Part shown: in pieces, positions 35,019-42,557 of the stretch
Position numbering within the stretch: position 1 is the first letter of the stretch
How the letters are laid out: each line of letters opens with the position of its first letter
Assembly: GCA_029782145.1 (NCBI GenBank)
Contig: JAKOVH010000026.1
Coordinates: 248,001 to 312,000 of the forward strand
Length of the DNA stretch: 64,000 nucleotides
Direction: 5' to 3'
From: Actinomycetes bacterium
GTDB lineage: Bacteria > Actinomycetota > Acidimicrobiia > Acidimicrobiales > Acidimicrobilacustridaceae
Notes under the pieces: generated by a model
Databases searched by the model: none
Told to the model about the DNA's origin: nothing
Seen by the model: the letters and a program-made list of their open reading frames with translations, nothing else
Program-made: the position numbers and the translations under genes

Positions 35019-36206
35019 ATGCCCGTCATCTCCCGTCCGACCGATCCCACCCCCGCCCGGGCCACCTCGGGGAGCCGTCGGCGCCGAGCGGCCGGGGCGA
35101 TCGCCCTGCTGGCGGCCCTCCTGGCGCTGGTGGGAGCGTCGTGCCAGCAGCTGAACCCGGACAACCGGGCGGCCGCGGTGCCGGCCGTCACCAACGGCAG
35201 CCTGCCCATGTCGTACCTGGCCTCGCCCGGCGGGGGCTGCGCGGTGTACGACGAGGCGCTGGCGTCGCTGAAGGCGATGATCGCCCAGGCGGCCAAGGAC
35301 GGCGTGAAGCTCAAGCCGGTCAGCTGCTACCGGGACTACGCCGGCCAGGTCGCCGCCCGGGAGTCGTGGTGCAACCGAGGTGCCTGCCAGATGGCGGCCG
35401 TGCCGGGCACCTCGAACCACGGCTGGGGCAAGGCCATCGACTTCGCGGACCAGAACGGCTCGCTCGGCTTCGACAGCGTCGGGTACACCTGGCTGAAGAC
35501 CTGGGCGGGCTACTTCGGCTGGATCCACCCCCGGACGATGGAGGCCGACGGCCCGGTGCCGGAGGCCTGGCACTGGGAGTGGGTCGGCGACGGCGGGAAG
35601 ATGTACCTGGGCAAGTACTTCGGGTTCGGCAACGCCCCGTTGGCCGAGCCCCGAGGCCTGCCGTTCGGCAACGTCGACGTCATCGCCGCCCAGGCGGGCG
35701 CGGTCCAGGTGGCGGGCTGGGCGATCGATCCCGACCAGGTGGCGTCCATCCCGGTGCACGTCTACGTCGACACCTCCGGGGTGCCGATCACGGCCAACCA
35801 GCCCCGAGCCGACGTCGGGGCCGCCTACCCGCTGTACGCCAAGGCCCCGCACGGGTTCGCCACGACGATCCCGGCCTCACCCGGCCGCCACCAGGTCTGC
35901 GTGTACGCCATCAACGTCTCGGGCACCGGCTACAACCGCACGCTGAAGTGCGCCACGGTGACCGTGCCCGCGGCGACCCCTGCCACGGCACGCGCCAGCT
36001 CGGTCGGCGCCCCGGCGGCCACTTCGTCGACGCCCGCCACCAGCCCGACGACGTCGACCACGGCGTCGACCACGACGTCGACGACGACCGCCGTGGCCCG
36101 GCCCACGCCTGGTGCCACGCCGACGACCACGCCCACGGGCTCGCCGTCGTCATCGGCGACGACGACCACCACGGTGGCTCAAGCCGGGCCCCCGATGACC
36201 CGATGA
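35019..36206 (+). CDS. Secreted VanY-like D,D-carboxypeptidase (M15B) with Ser/Thr-rich tail
   Basis: The 395-aa protein has an Arg-rich signal peptide (about 1-45, SRRRRAAGAIALLAALLALVGASC) whose Cys could be lipidated. The peptidase domain shows SCYRDYAGQ, the zinc motif SNHGWGKAIDF with H134 and D141, and EAWHWEW with H185. This is the M15B set that trims D-Ala from peptidoglycan stems. A beta domain follows (VQVAGWAIDPDQVASIPVHVYVD), and the last 70 residues are almost all Thr, Ser, Pro and Ala. It lies 7 bp upstream of the next gene, so probably co-transcribed. Confidence 0.88.
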   Translation: MPVISRPTDPTPARATSGSRRRRAAGAIALLAALLALVGASCQQLNPDNRAAAVPAVTNGSLPMSYLASPGGGCAVYDEALASLKAMIAQAAKDGVKLKPVSCYRDYAGQVAARESWCNRGACQMAAVPGTSNHGWGKAIDFADQNGSLGFDSVGYTWLKTWAGYFGWIHPRTMEADGPVPEAWHWEWVGDGGKMYLGKYFGFGNAPLAEPRGLPFGNVDVIAAQAGAVQVAGWAIDPDQVASIPVHVYVDTSGVPITANQPRADVGAAYPLYAKAPHGFATTIPASPGRHQVCVYAINVSGTGYNRTLKCATVTVPAATPATARASSVGAPAATSSTPATSPTTSTTASTTTSTTTAVARPTPGATPTTTPTGSPSSSATTTTTVAQAGPPMTR

Positions 36207-36212
36207 TCGGTC

Positions 36213-37097
36213 ATGGCGCAGACGATCTCCGCAGGGCCGCCCGCCACTGACGCCGCGCCCGGGCCCGGCTCGGAGCGCCCTCGTCCGCGTCGCCGGCTCC
36301 GCAGGGCCCTGATCGGCCTCGGCCTCGCCGTGGTCGTGCTCGTCGGCGCCGGGGCCGTGTGGTTCCTCGTCGGTCGGGACGTGGCCCGGGAGCGCACGTC
36401 CGACGAGGCGCTGCGCGACTTCCGGTCGAGCGCGGGCGCCACGACCGAGGCGGCCGGCCGGCCCGACGCGGGCGTGTACCCGGCGGTGGCCAGCGGCACC
36501 GAGTCGGTGGGCATCCCCGGCCTCGACGAGACCCTCGGCCCCAACGCCCCGGTGACGGTGACCCACGGCGACGGAGGGTGCTTCACGTACCGGGCCGACC
36601 TGAACACCCACCACTGGCGGACCTGGACCTTCTGCCCCACCGAGGGCACCACCTTCGCCCTCACCGGTGCCGAGGGCGGCACGCTGCGCAAGCTGCCCGG
36701 CCTCGACTTCGGCAGCGTGAACACCTACGTCTTCCATCAGCCCGTGCCGTTCGTGTGGCCGGGCCAGGCCGCCGGCGACACCCGTCAGGGTGCCGGCACC
36801 GGCACGGCGGACACCATCGCCGGGGTCACCGACGACAGGGTGACCGTCGAGGTGCTCGGCACGGAGACGCTGACGATCGACGGGCAGCAGGTCGAGGCCC
36901 TCCACCTGTCGACCCTCGACACCCTGACCGGAGCCCAGCCGGGGACCGAGCAGGACGAGTGGTGGATCGACGCGCGGACCGGCCTGCCCCTCAAGCTGGT
37001 GTTCGACGTGCGGTCGACCAGCGACAGCCCCGTGGGCACCGCCGTCTACACCGACCGGGGACAGCTCGAGCTCACCTCGCTGCGGCCCGCCACCTGA
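36213..37097 (+). CDS. Membrane-anchored extracytoplasmic protein, unknown
   Basis: The 294-aa protein has a Pro/Arg-rich cytosolic tail, one transmembrane helix (about 33-53) and an exterior beta-rich domain with GGCFTYRADL...WTFCP (a possible disulfide) and DEWWIDARTGLPLKLVFD. The end resembles domains that read bound lipids or sugars, but no family is certain. The layout is similar to the product of 28716-29483. Confidence 0.6.
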   Translation: MAQTISAGPPATDAAPGPGSERPRPRRRLRRALIGLGLAVVVLVGAGAVWFLVGRDVARERTSDEALRDFRSSAGATTEAAGRPDAGVYPAVASGTESVGIPGLDETLGPNAPVTVTHGDGGCFTYRADLNTHHWRTWTFCPTEGTTFALTGAEGGTLRKLPGLDFGSVNTYVFHQPVPFVWPGQAAGDTRQGAGTGTADTIAGVTDDRVTVEVLGTETLTIDGQQVEALHLSTLDTLTGAQPGTEQDEWWIDARTGLPLKLVFDVRSTSDSPVGTAVYTDRGQLELTSLRPAT

Positions 37098-37178
37098 CGC
37101 CACCGGAGCGTCGTGCAGGCACGAGACACGCCGCGCTCCTGGTCCTCGCGGTGGCGGCCGCCGGCGTCGTCAGCGGGT

Positions 37179-37184
37179 TAGCGT
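37179..37184 (+). promoter_or_regulatory. -10 box (TAGCGT) before ATG 37190
   Basis: TAGCGT ends 5 nt before the ATG, and no ribosome-binding site is present. Confidence 0.4.
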
Positions 37185-37189
37185 CGGGC

Positions 37190-37552
37190 ATGGCCTACGA
37201 GGACTTCGTCAAGGACGTCGTCAAGGGCGTGGAGGCGTTGGGCGCCGTCATCATGGTGCTCGGCGGGCTGATGGCGCTGGTCCTCGGGCTCCTCGTCTGG
37301 CTCGACCCGGCCCGGCGAGGCGAGGCCTACACCTCCACCCGCAACAACCTCGGACGGGCGATCCTGCTCGGCCTGGAGGTGCTCATCATCGGCGACATCG
37401 TTCGCACGATCGTGGTCGACCCCACCATCGAGAGCGTCACGGTGCTCGGCCTCATCGTGGCCATCCGGATCGTGCTGAGCTTCTCGCTCGAGATCGAGAT
37501 GGACGGCACCTGGCCCTGGAGCCGCTGGCGGCGCGAACGGGCGCCTCGCTGA
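37190..37552 (+). CDS. DUF1622 family membrane protein
   Basis: The 120-aa protein has three hydrophobic helices and the motif EAYTSTRNNLGRAILLGLEVLIIGDIVRTI, characteristic of DUF1622. The function of the family is unknown. The -10 box and homology favour ATG 37190, although the frame is open upstream and happens to encode a hydrophobic stretch. Confidence 0.8.
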   Translation: MAYEDFVKDVVKGVEALGAVIMVLGGLMALVLGLLVWLDPARRGEAYTSTRNNLGRAILLGLEVLIIGDIVRTIVVDPTIESVTVLGLIVAIRIVLSFSLEIEMDGTWPWSRWRRERAPR

Positions 37553-37554
37553 GC

Positions 37555-37592
37555 CGAGCGGTCAGGGCCTCGGCAGGACGTGAGGCCGCTCG
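37555..37592. terminator. Bulged hairpin between convergent DUF1622 and ilvA genes
   Basis: CGAGCGG and GGCCTC on the left pair with GAGGCCGCTCG on the right, with a small bulge and a 10-nt loop. It can serve both genes. Confidence 0.45.
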
Positions 37593-37612
37593 CCGTGCTC
37601 CCGGGCGGACGG

Positions 37613-38863
37613 CTACAGCAGGAACGTGAAGAGCGGTGATCCGGGCGGCACGCGCTCGATCTCCAGGGGGCTGGCGTCCATGCGGGTCACCAGCCCCTCG
37701 AGGTCGGCGGCCTGCTCGAGCTCGACGCCGACGAGGGCCGGGCCCGTCTCACGGTTGTTCTTCTTCACGTACTCGAACAGCACGATGTCGTCGCCCGGGC
37801 CGAGCACCTGGTCGAGGAAGTGCCGCAGCGCGCCGGGCTCCTGGGGGAAGGTGACGAGGAAGTAGTGGCGCAGCCCCTCGTAGAGCAGCGAACGCTCGAG
37901 CACCTCGCCGTAGCGGCTCACGTCGTTGTTGCCGCCCGACACGATGCAGGCCACGGGGCCCTTCGGTGCCCGGTCGAGCGGGAAGCGCAGCGCGGCGCTG
38001 GCGAGGGCCCCGGCCGGCTCGGCGATGATGCCCTCGGACTGGTAGAGGTCGAGCATCTCCGAGCAGACCGCTCCCTCGGGCACGGCCACGACCTCGTCGA
38101 CGAGGTCCCGGACGATCGGGAACGTCACCTCGCCGACCCGTCCGACGGCGGCACCGTCGACGAAGGTGTCGACCGCCCCGAGCGTGACGGGGTGCCCGGC
38201 GGCGAGGGCGCTGCCCATGCTCGGCGCGCCGGCGGCCTCGACGCCGACGATGTGCACCGGCGACCCGCACGCCCTCAACCAGACGGCGATCCCCGCGATC
38301 AGCCCACCTCCGCCCACCGGCACCAGCACGGTGTCGAGGCCCTCGGCCGCCTGCTCCACGAGCTCGGTCGCGACCGTCCCCTGGCCGGCGATCGTGCGGG
38401 GATCGTCGAACGGGTGGACGTAGACGGCGCCCGTCGCCGCGCTGTCGCGGTGGGCCTCCTCGCTGGCCTCGTCGTAGGACCGGCCGCCGATGACCAGCTC
38501 GACCCGGTCGCCGCCGATGGCCGCGATGCGCTGGCGCTTCTGGCGCGGCGTGTTGGTGGGCAGGAACACCCGCCCCTCGATCCCGAGGCGCCGGCAGGCG
38601 TAGGCGACACCCTGCCCGTGGTTCCCGGCGCTGGCGCACACGACGCCCCGGGCCCGCTCGTCGTCGGTGAGCGACGAGATGAGGTTGTAGGCGCCGCGCA
38701 CCTTGAACGACCGGCACAGCTGGACGTCCTCGCGCTTGAGCAGCACGGGAGCGCCCAGCCGCTCGCTGAGCCGGTCGCTGCGCTCGAGCGGTGTGCGCCG
38801 CACCACCGGCGCCAGGCGGGCGGCCGCCTCGGTCACCGCCTGCGCCGTCAGCCCGTGGGTCAC
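37613..38863 (-). CDS. ilvA: Threonine ammonia-lyase
   Basis: The 416-aa PLP enzyme deaminates threonine to 2-oxobutanoate, the first step to isoleucine. The PLP lysine is K54 in CRSFKVRGAYN; CASAGNHGQGVA, the phosphate loop VGGGGLIAG and SGGNNDVSRY are present. One C-terminal ACT-like domain (HYFLVTFPQEPGALRHFLDQVLG) indicates the shorter form. The GTG at 38863 overlaps the dinB stop as GTGA, and a TAGCCT box lies 7 nt upstream, so both coupling and a leaderless promoter are possible. Confidence 0.93.
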   Translation of the reverse strand: MTHGLTAQAVTEAAARLAPVVRRTPLERSDRLSERLGAPVLLKREDVQLCRSFKVRGAYNLISSLTDDERARGVVCASAGNHGQGVAYACRRLGIEGRVFLPTNTPRQKRQRIAAIGGDRVELVIGGRSYDEASEEAHRDSAATGAVYVHPFDDPRTIAGQGTVATELVEQAAEGLDTVLVPVGGGGLIAGIAVWLRACGSPVHIVGVEAAGAPSMGSALAAGHPVTLGAVDTFVDGAAVGRVGEVTFPIVRDLVDEVVAVPEGAVCSEMLDLYQSEGIIAEPAGALASAALRFPLDRAPKGPVACIVSGGNNDVSRYGEVLERSLLYEGLRHYFLVTFPQEPGALRHFLDQVLGPGDDIVLFEYVKKNNRETGPALVGVELEQAADLEGLVTRMDASPLEIERVPPGSPLFTFLL

Positions 38864-40143
38864 CCGCCGAAGGCTAGATGGTCCTCGTCGGCCACCCGCT
38901 CCGCCTCGGCCAGCTCGCGGAACTCCTCGGGGACCCGACGGTCGTCGGACAGGGCGACGGCGGCGTAGCCGACGGCGCCCCGGCCGAAGCGCTGGCGCAC
39001 CCGGTCGACCGACCGGTCGAGCGCCCACCGCCCCGCGCCCGTGGGCGTGCCGGGCCGCAGCTGCTCGCCCTCGAGGGCGAGGGGCAGCTCCAGCTGCAGG
39101 ACGGCCTCGTCGTCCAGGTGCGACACCGAGACCGCCAGGAGCGTGATGTCGCGCTCGCCGGGGTGGTCGGCGAGCGCCATCCGGGCCAGGTCGACCGCCA
39201 CCTCGGTGAGGGTCAGCGTCGCCGACACCGGCGCCGGGAGGGTGCGTGACCGGGTGACCGAGCGCATGTCGCGGAAGCGCACCCGGACGGTGACCGTGCG
39301 CCCGGCTCGCTCCTTGGCGCGGAGGCGGGTGGCGACGCGGTCGGCGAGGTAGCCGAGGGTGCTGCGCAGCACCTCGTCGGTGGCGCGCCGCCGGCCGAGG
39401 GCGGACTGGGCGCCCACCGACGACGCCCGTCGCGTGGTCTCGATGCGGCGGGGGTCGGCGTTGACGGCGAGCGCCCCGAGCTTGGCGCCGGCCGCGTGGC
39501 CGAGGAGCAGGCGGAGCGCCTCGGGGGCCGACGCGCCGAGCTGGCCGATGGTGGTGATGCCGGCGGCGGCCAGCTTGGCCTCGGTGACCGGGCCCACGCC
39601 CCACAGCAGCCGCACCGGCAGCGGCTCGAGGAACGCCTGCTCGGTCCCCGCCTCGACCACCACGAGGCCGTCGGGCTTGGCCACCTGGGAGGCGACCTTG
39701 GCCAGGTGCTTGGTCGTGGCCACCCCCACGGAGATGGCCAGGCCCAGCTCGTCGCGCACCCGCCGCCGGACGGTGTCGGCGATGTGCGGTGGCGGGCCGA
39801 GCAGGTGCACCGAGCCGGTGACGTCGGCGAAGGCCTCGTCGATCGAGATGCGCTCGACCAGCGGCGTCATGTCGTGCAGGACGGCCATGGCCCGATCGCC
39901 CAGGCGCTGGTACTCGCGGAAGTGGCCGCCCACGAACACCAGCTCGGGGCACAGCTCCTTCGCCCGTCGACCGGACATGCCGCCGTGCACCCCGAACGCC
40001 TTCGCCTCGTACGACGCGGCCAGCACCACGCCGCCTCCCACGGCCACGGGCCGGCCGCGCAGGCGCGGGTCGAGCAGCTGCTCGACCGACGCGTAGAAGG
40101 CGTCGAGGTCGGCGTGCAGGATGCTGGCGGGCCGGGGAGCCAC
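38860..40143 (-). CDS. dinB: DNA polymerase IV (Y family)
   Basis: The 427-aa translesion polymerase has the catalytic motifs ILHADLDAFYASVEQ and ERISIDEAFADVTG, with SVGVATTKHLAKVASQVAKPDG and the helix-hairpin-helix LLWGVGPVTEAKLAAAGITTIGQL. The little-finger domain runs from about 245. GTG 40143 follows a TATGCT -10 box by 6 nt. A perfect SOS box touches this -10, so LexA should repress the gene. It is co-oriented with ilvA downstream (4-nt overlap). Confidence 0.93.
   Translation of the reverse strand: MAPRPASILHADLDAFYASVEQLLDPRLRGRPVAVGGGVVLAASYEAKAFGVHGGMSGRRAKELCPELVFVGGHFREYQRLGDRAMAVLHDMTPLVERISIDEAFADVTGSVHLLGPPPHIADTVRRRVRDELGLAISVGVATTKHLAKVASQVAKPDGLVVVEAGTEQAFLEPLPVRLLWGVGPVTEAKLAAAGITTIGQLGASAPEALRLLLGHAAGAKLGALAVNADPRRIETTRRASSVGAQSALGRRRATDEVLRSTLGYLADRVATRLRAKERAGRTVTVRVRFRDMRSVTRSRTLPAPVSATLTLTEVAVDLARMALADHPGERDITLLAVSVSHLDDEAVLQLELPLALEGEQLRPGTPTGAGRWALDRSVDRVRQRFGRGAVGYAAVALSDDRRVPEEFRELAEAERVADEDHLAFGG
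38871..38876 (-). promoter_or_regulatory. Possible -10 box (TAGCCT) for ilvA inside dinB
   Basis: On the minus strand TAGCCT ends 7 nt before the ilvA GTG at 38863. It lies in the last codons of dinB, so it may let ilvA be expressed without SOS induction. Confidence 0.4.
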
Positions 40144-40149
40144 CGCTCG

Positions 40150-40155
40150 AGCATA
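40150..40155 (-). promoter_or_regulatory. -10 box (TATGCT) of dinB
   Basis: Read on the minus strand, TATGCT ends 6 nt before the GTG at 40143. It abuts the SOS box. Confidence 0.6.
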
Positions 40156-40171
40156 ACGAACACACGTTCGT
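40156..40171. promoter_or_regulatory. SOS (LexA) box of dinB
   Basis: ACGAACACACGTTCGT is a perfect 6-bp-arm palindrome matching the Gram-positive/actinobacterial LexA box core CGAAC-N4-GTTCG. It lies directly upstream of the dinB -10 box, so LexA binding would block RNA polymerase. Confidence 0.85.
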
Positions 40172-40241
40172 GGCCACCAGGGCAGGCGAGCGCTCGACGG
40201 ACTGCTGAGCCGGTGGCGGGTTGGACGGACCCGCCGGCGCG

Positions 40242-41075
40242 TCACACGATGGCGACGAGGGACCGTCCCGCGGTGTAGAGGGCGACGGCCACGAGCAGGG
40301 CGACGAACCAGCGCTGGAGCAGCGTGGGATCCTTCGTGCCGGCGAGCCTCGACCCCACCCGCATGCCGAGCAGGCTGGCCACCATGAACGGCACGATGAC
40401 CGACCAGTCGAGGGTGCCGCCGTGCAGGCGGGTCGACAGGGCGACGGCCGAGTTGATGGCGATGACCAGCAACGAGGTCCCGACGGCCTCGGGCATGGTG
40501 AAGCCGAGGGCCAGAACGAGCGCGGGCACGATGACGAAGCCGCCGCCGACGCCGAAGAAGCCGGTGAGCAGCCCCACCGTCGTGCCGGCCAGCGCCACCT
40601 TGGCCACCACCGCCGGCTCCACCCGGACCTCGGTGAGCGTGAGGCTGTCGGGCGCGCCGATCTGGTGGCCGGCACCGCCCGCCACCGATGGCGCCGCCGC
40701 GGCGGCGGGTCGGCTGCTGCGTCGCCACATGGCGGCGGCGGCGGCGAGCATCAGCACCGAGAAGGCGAGGAGCAGCACGTCGGGGTCGACCGCCTTGTTC
40801 CAGCTCGAGCCGAGGAGGGACCCGCCGACGCCGGCGAGGCCGAACACGAGGCCGGGCACCACCCGCACCCGACCGGCCCGCCAGTGGGGCACCACACCGA
40901 TCAGCGCGGTCACCCCGACCAGGACCAGCGAGGTGGTCGTGGCCTGCTTGGGCGTCTGGCCCGCCCCGTAGACCAGGGCGGGGACGGCGAGGATGGAGCC
41001 GCCGCCGCCGAGGGCGCCCAGCGAGAGCCCGATCAGGAAGCCGAGGGGAGAGGTGAGGACGGCTCGCCAGTTCAC
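40242..41075 (-). CDS. TauE/SafE-family sulfite/sulfur anion exporter
   Basis: The 277-aa protein has about eight transmembrane helices in two repeats, each opening with a Gly-rich loop (GALGGGGSILAVPALVYGAGQ, LTGFFGVGGGFVIVPALVLALG). This is the TauE/SafE (DUF81) signature. The family exports sulfite and related sulfur anions. GTG 41075 is 7 nt after a TATAGT box. Two CsoR/CstR-type operators overlap that promoter, pointing to persulfide or copper control. Confidence 0.9.
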   Translation of the reverse strand: MNWRAVLTSPLGFLIGLSLGALGGGGSILAVPALVYGAGQTPKQATTTSLVLVGVTALIGVVPHWRAGRVRVVPGLVFGLAGVGGSLLGSSWNKAVDPDVLLLAFSVLMLAAAAAMWRRSSRPAAAAAPSVAGGAGHQIGAPDSLTLTEVRVEPAVVAKVALAGTTVGLLTGFFGVGGGFVIVPALVLALGFTMPEAVGTSLLVIAINSAVALSTRLHGGTLDWSVIVPFMVASLLGMRVGSRLAGTKDPTLLQRWFVALLVAVALYTAGRSLVAIV

Positions 41076-41082
41076 CGCCAGG

Positions 41083-41088
41083 ACTATA
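41083..41088 (-). promoter_or_regulatory. -10 box (TATAGT) of the TauE/SafE gene
   Basis: On the minus strand TATAGT ends 7 nt before GTG 41075. It overlaps the first CsoR/CstR-type operator by three bases. Confidence 0.6.
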
Positions 41089-41101
41089 CCCCGAGGGGTA
41101 T
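41086..41101. promoter_or_regulatory. CsoR/CstR-type operator 1
   Basis: ATACCCCGAGGGGTAT is a perfect 7-bp-arm palindrome, TACCC-N4-GGGTA in the core, as recognised by CsoR-family copper or persulfide repressors. It overlaps the -10 box. Confidence 0.75.
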
Positions 41102-41109
41102 CCGACGAC

Positions 41110-41123
41110 TACCCCCGAGGGTA
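41110..41123. promoter_or_regulatory. CsoR/CstR-type operator 2
   Basis: TACCCCCGAGGGTA has the same TACCC-N4-GGGTA layout as operator 1. It lies 23 bp further upstream, about two helical turns, around the -35 region. Confidence 0.7.
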
Positions 41124-41146
41124 TGCACGACGCGTGCCCGGCGCCC

Positions 41147-42553
41147 TCAGCCCGGCACGACCTCGGGCCGGGCGTCGGCCACGATCTCGTGGCGGTCGTC
41201 CTCCAGCGCGAAGCCCTCGGCGATGGCCCGGTCGGCGGCTGCTCGGTACTCCGCGAGGTAGGCGGCCCGGGACGCGTAGCGCTCGGCGAGCCGTTCGGGG
41301 GTGAAGGCCACGGTGGAGCCGAGCAGGCGGCACATGAGGCTGTCGGTTCGACCCGGTTCGCCCGACAGCGTCGCCACGGGCACCTCCACCTGGGGCAGGC
41401 GGATGCCGCCGAGGGCGATGCCGTCGGCGTCGCGCCGGATGACGGCGCCGTCGGGCCCCGGATCGGCGACCAGCCGCGCCGCGACGGGAGGTGGCTCGCC
41501 GCCACCGGCCCAGCGGACCAGGTGGCGCAGGGCGGCGCGCAGCACGAAGCGCTGGGGCCCGTCGTTGATCGGCACCCCGCAGTCGACCATGTGGGCTAGT
41601 CCGCCGAGGATGGTGGCGTCGGCGTGGGCGGTGCCGGCGACCTCCCACAGCCGCAGCCGCTCGGTGTCGTCCTGGCGGGCGTCGTAGGAGCCGAGCACCG
41701 CGGTGAGGTCGGTCTCGGTCTGCACCACCAGCACGGGCACGTCGAGGTCGGTGCGCAGCCGGGCGGGTGGGCCGGCGATCGACTCGACGGCCGTGGCGCC
41801 CGTGCCCGGCTCGCCGAGGGGGAGGGCGGCCCGGCCCCGGCTGTGCACCAGGAAGCCGTCGTACACCCCGGCCAGCGGGTGGACCCCGTCGATGTAGGTG
41901 ACCAGCGCGAAGGCCGACTGCGACTCGCCCACCGCCAGCACCTGCTCGACCTCCAGACCGGCCAGCGCGGGCACCTCGGCGGCCCGGACCGCCCGGCCGA
42001 CATGGCTGAAGATGTCGTACGCGAAGGCGTCGCCCGGGTGGGCCAGCGAGCCGTACCTCGCCTCGTCGACGTGCTTCAGGCCGAGGCCGGCCACGCCCTC
42101 ACCGGCGCCTGCGTCCACCGCCACGGCGCCCCCTTCGACCCCGAAGAACTGGGCCGAGACGCCGACCCACGCGGTGCCCTGCCGGACCAGCTCCTCGGCC
42201 AGGTAGACCCAGTCCGGGTTGGCGTCGAGCCCCCCGCTGACGTTCAGCCACTCGACCACGACCGTGCCCGAGAATGCGGCCCGATCCGCGGGGCAGCGCA
42301 CGATGGCCCGGGTGCGGTAGGGCGCGGTGCCACGCGGCTGCAGCTCGAACCGACCGTCGGCGGGGAGCGTCTCGGCCTGGTACGACGTCGCCGTCCCGCA
42401 GGCCGCCAGCTCGTGCTCCACCCAGCCCGCCTCGGCCAGGTCGACCCCACCGCGGGTGGCGGCGGCCAGGAACACGTGGCGCCCACCGGTGAGCTGCTCG
42501 GACAGGTCGGCGACGGGGCCGCTGCCGTGCGGAGGGTGAGCGCCGGAGGTCAT
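41147..42553 (-). CDS. Cytosolic alpha/beta-hydrolase-domain protein (PF20091-like)
   Basis: The 468-aa protein has VVVEWLNVSGGLDANPDWVYLAEELVRQGTAWVGVSAQ and a serine nucleophile elbow VGESQSAFAL, then WEVAGTAHAD with a likely catalytic His. This is the pattern of the alpha/beta-hydrolase-domain family known mostly from actinobacteria. There is no signal peptide. The gene starts 4 bp after the stop of its paralogue, from which it probably arose by duplication. The substrate is unknown. Confidence 0.8.
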   Translation of the reverse strand: MTSGAHPPHGSGPVADLSEQLTGGRHVFLAAATRGGVDLAEAGWVEHELAACGTATSYQAETLPADGRFELQPRGTAPYRTRAIVRCPADRAAFSGTVVVEWLNVSGGLDANPDWVYLAEELVRQGTAWVGVSAQFFGVEGGAVAVDAGAGEGVAGLGLKHVDEARYGSLAHPGDAFAYDIFSHVGRAVRAAEVPALAGLEVEQVLAVGESQSAFALVTYIDGVHPLAGVYDGFLVHSRGRAALPLGEPGTGATAVESIAGPPARLRTDLDVPVLVVQTETDLTAVLGSYDARQDDTERLRLWEVAGTAHADATILGGLAHMVDCGVPINDGPQRFVLRAALRHLVRWAGGGEPPPVAARLVADPGPDGAVIRRDADGIALGGIRLPQVEVPVATLSGEPGRTDSLMCRLLGSTVAFTPERLAERYASRAAYLAEYRAAADRAIAEGFALEDDRHEIVADARPEVVPG

Positions 42554-42557
42554 GGCG

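Noticed and set aside
37613-40675. One long minus-strand frame spanning ilvA and dinB
   Set aside because: Only the first 416 residues before the stop match IlvA. The upstream part is an out-of-frame reading of dinB, whose own frame ends at 38860.
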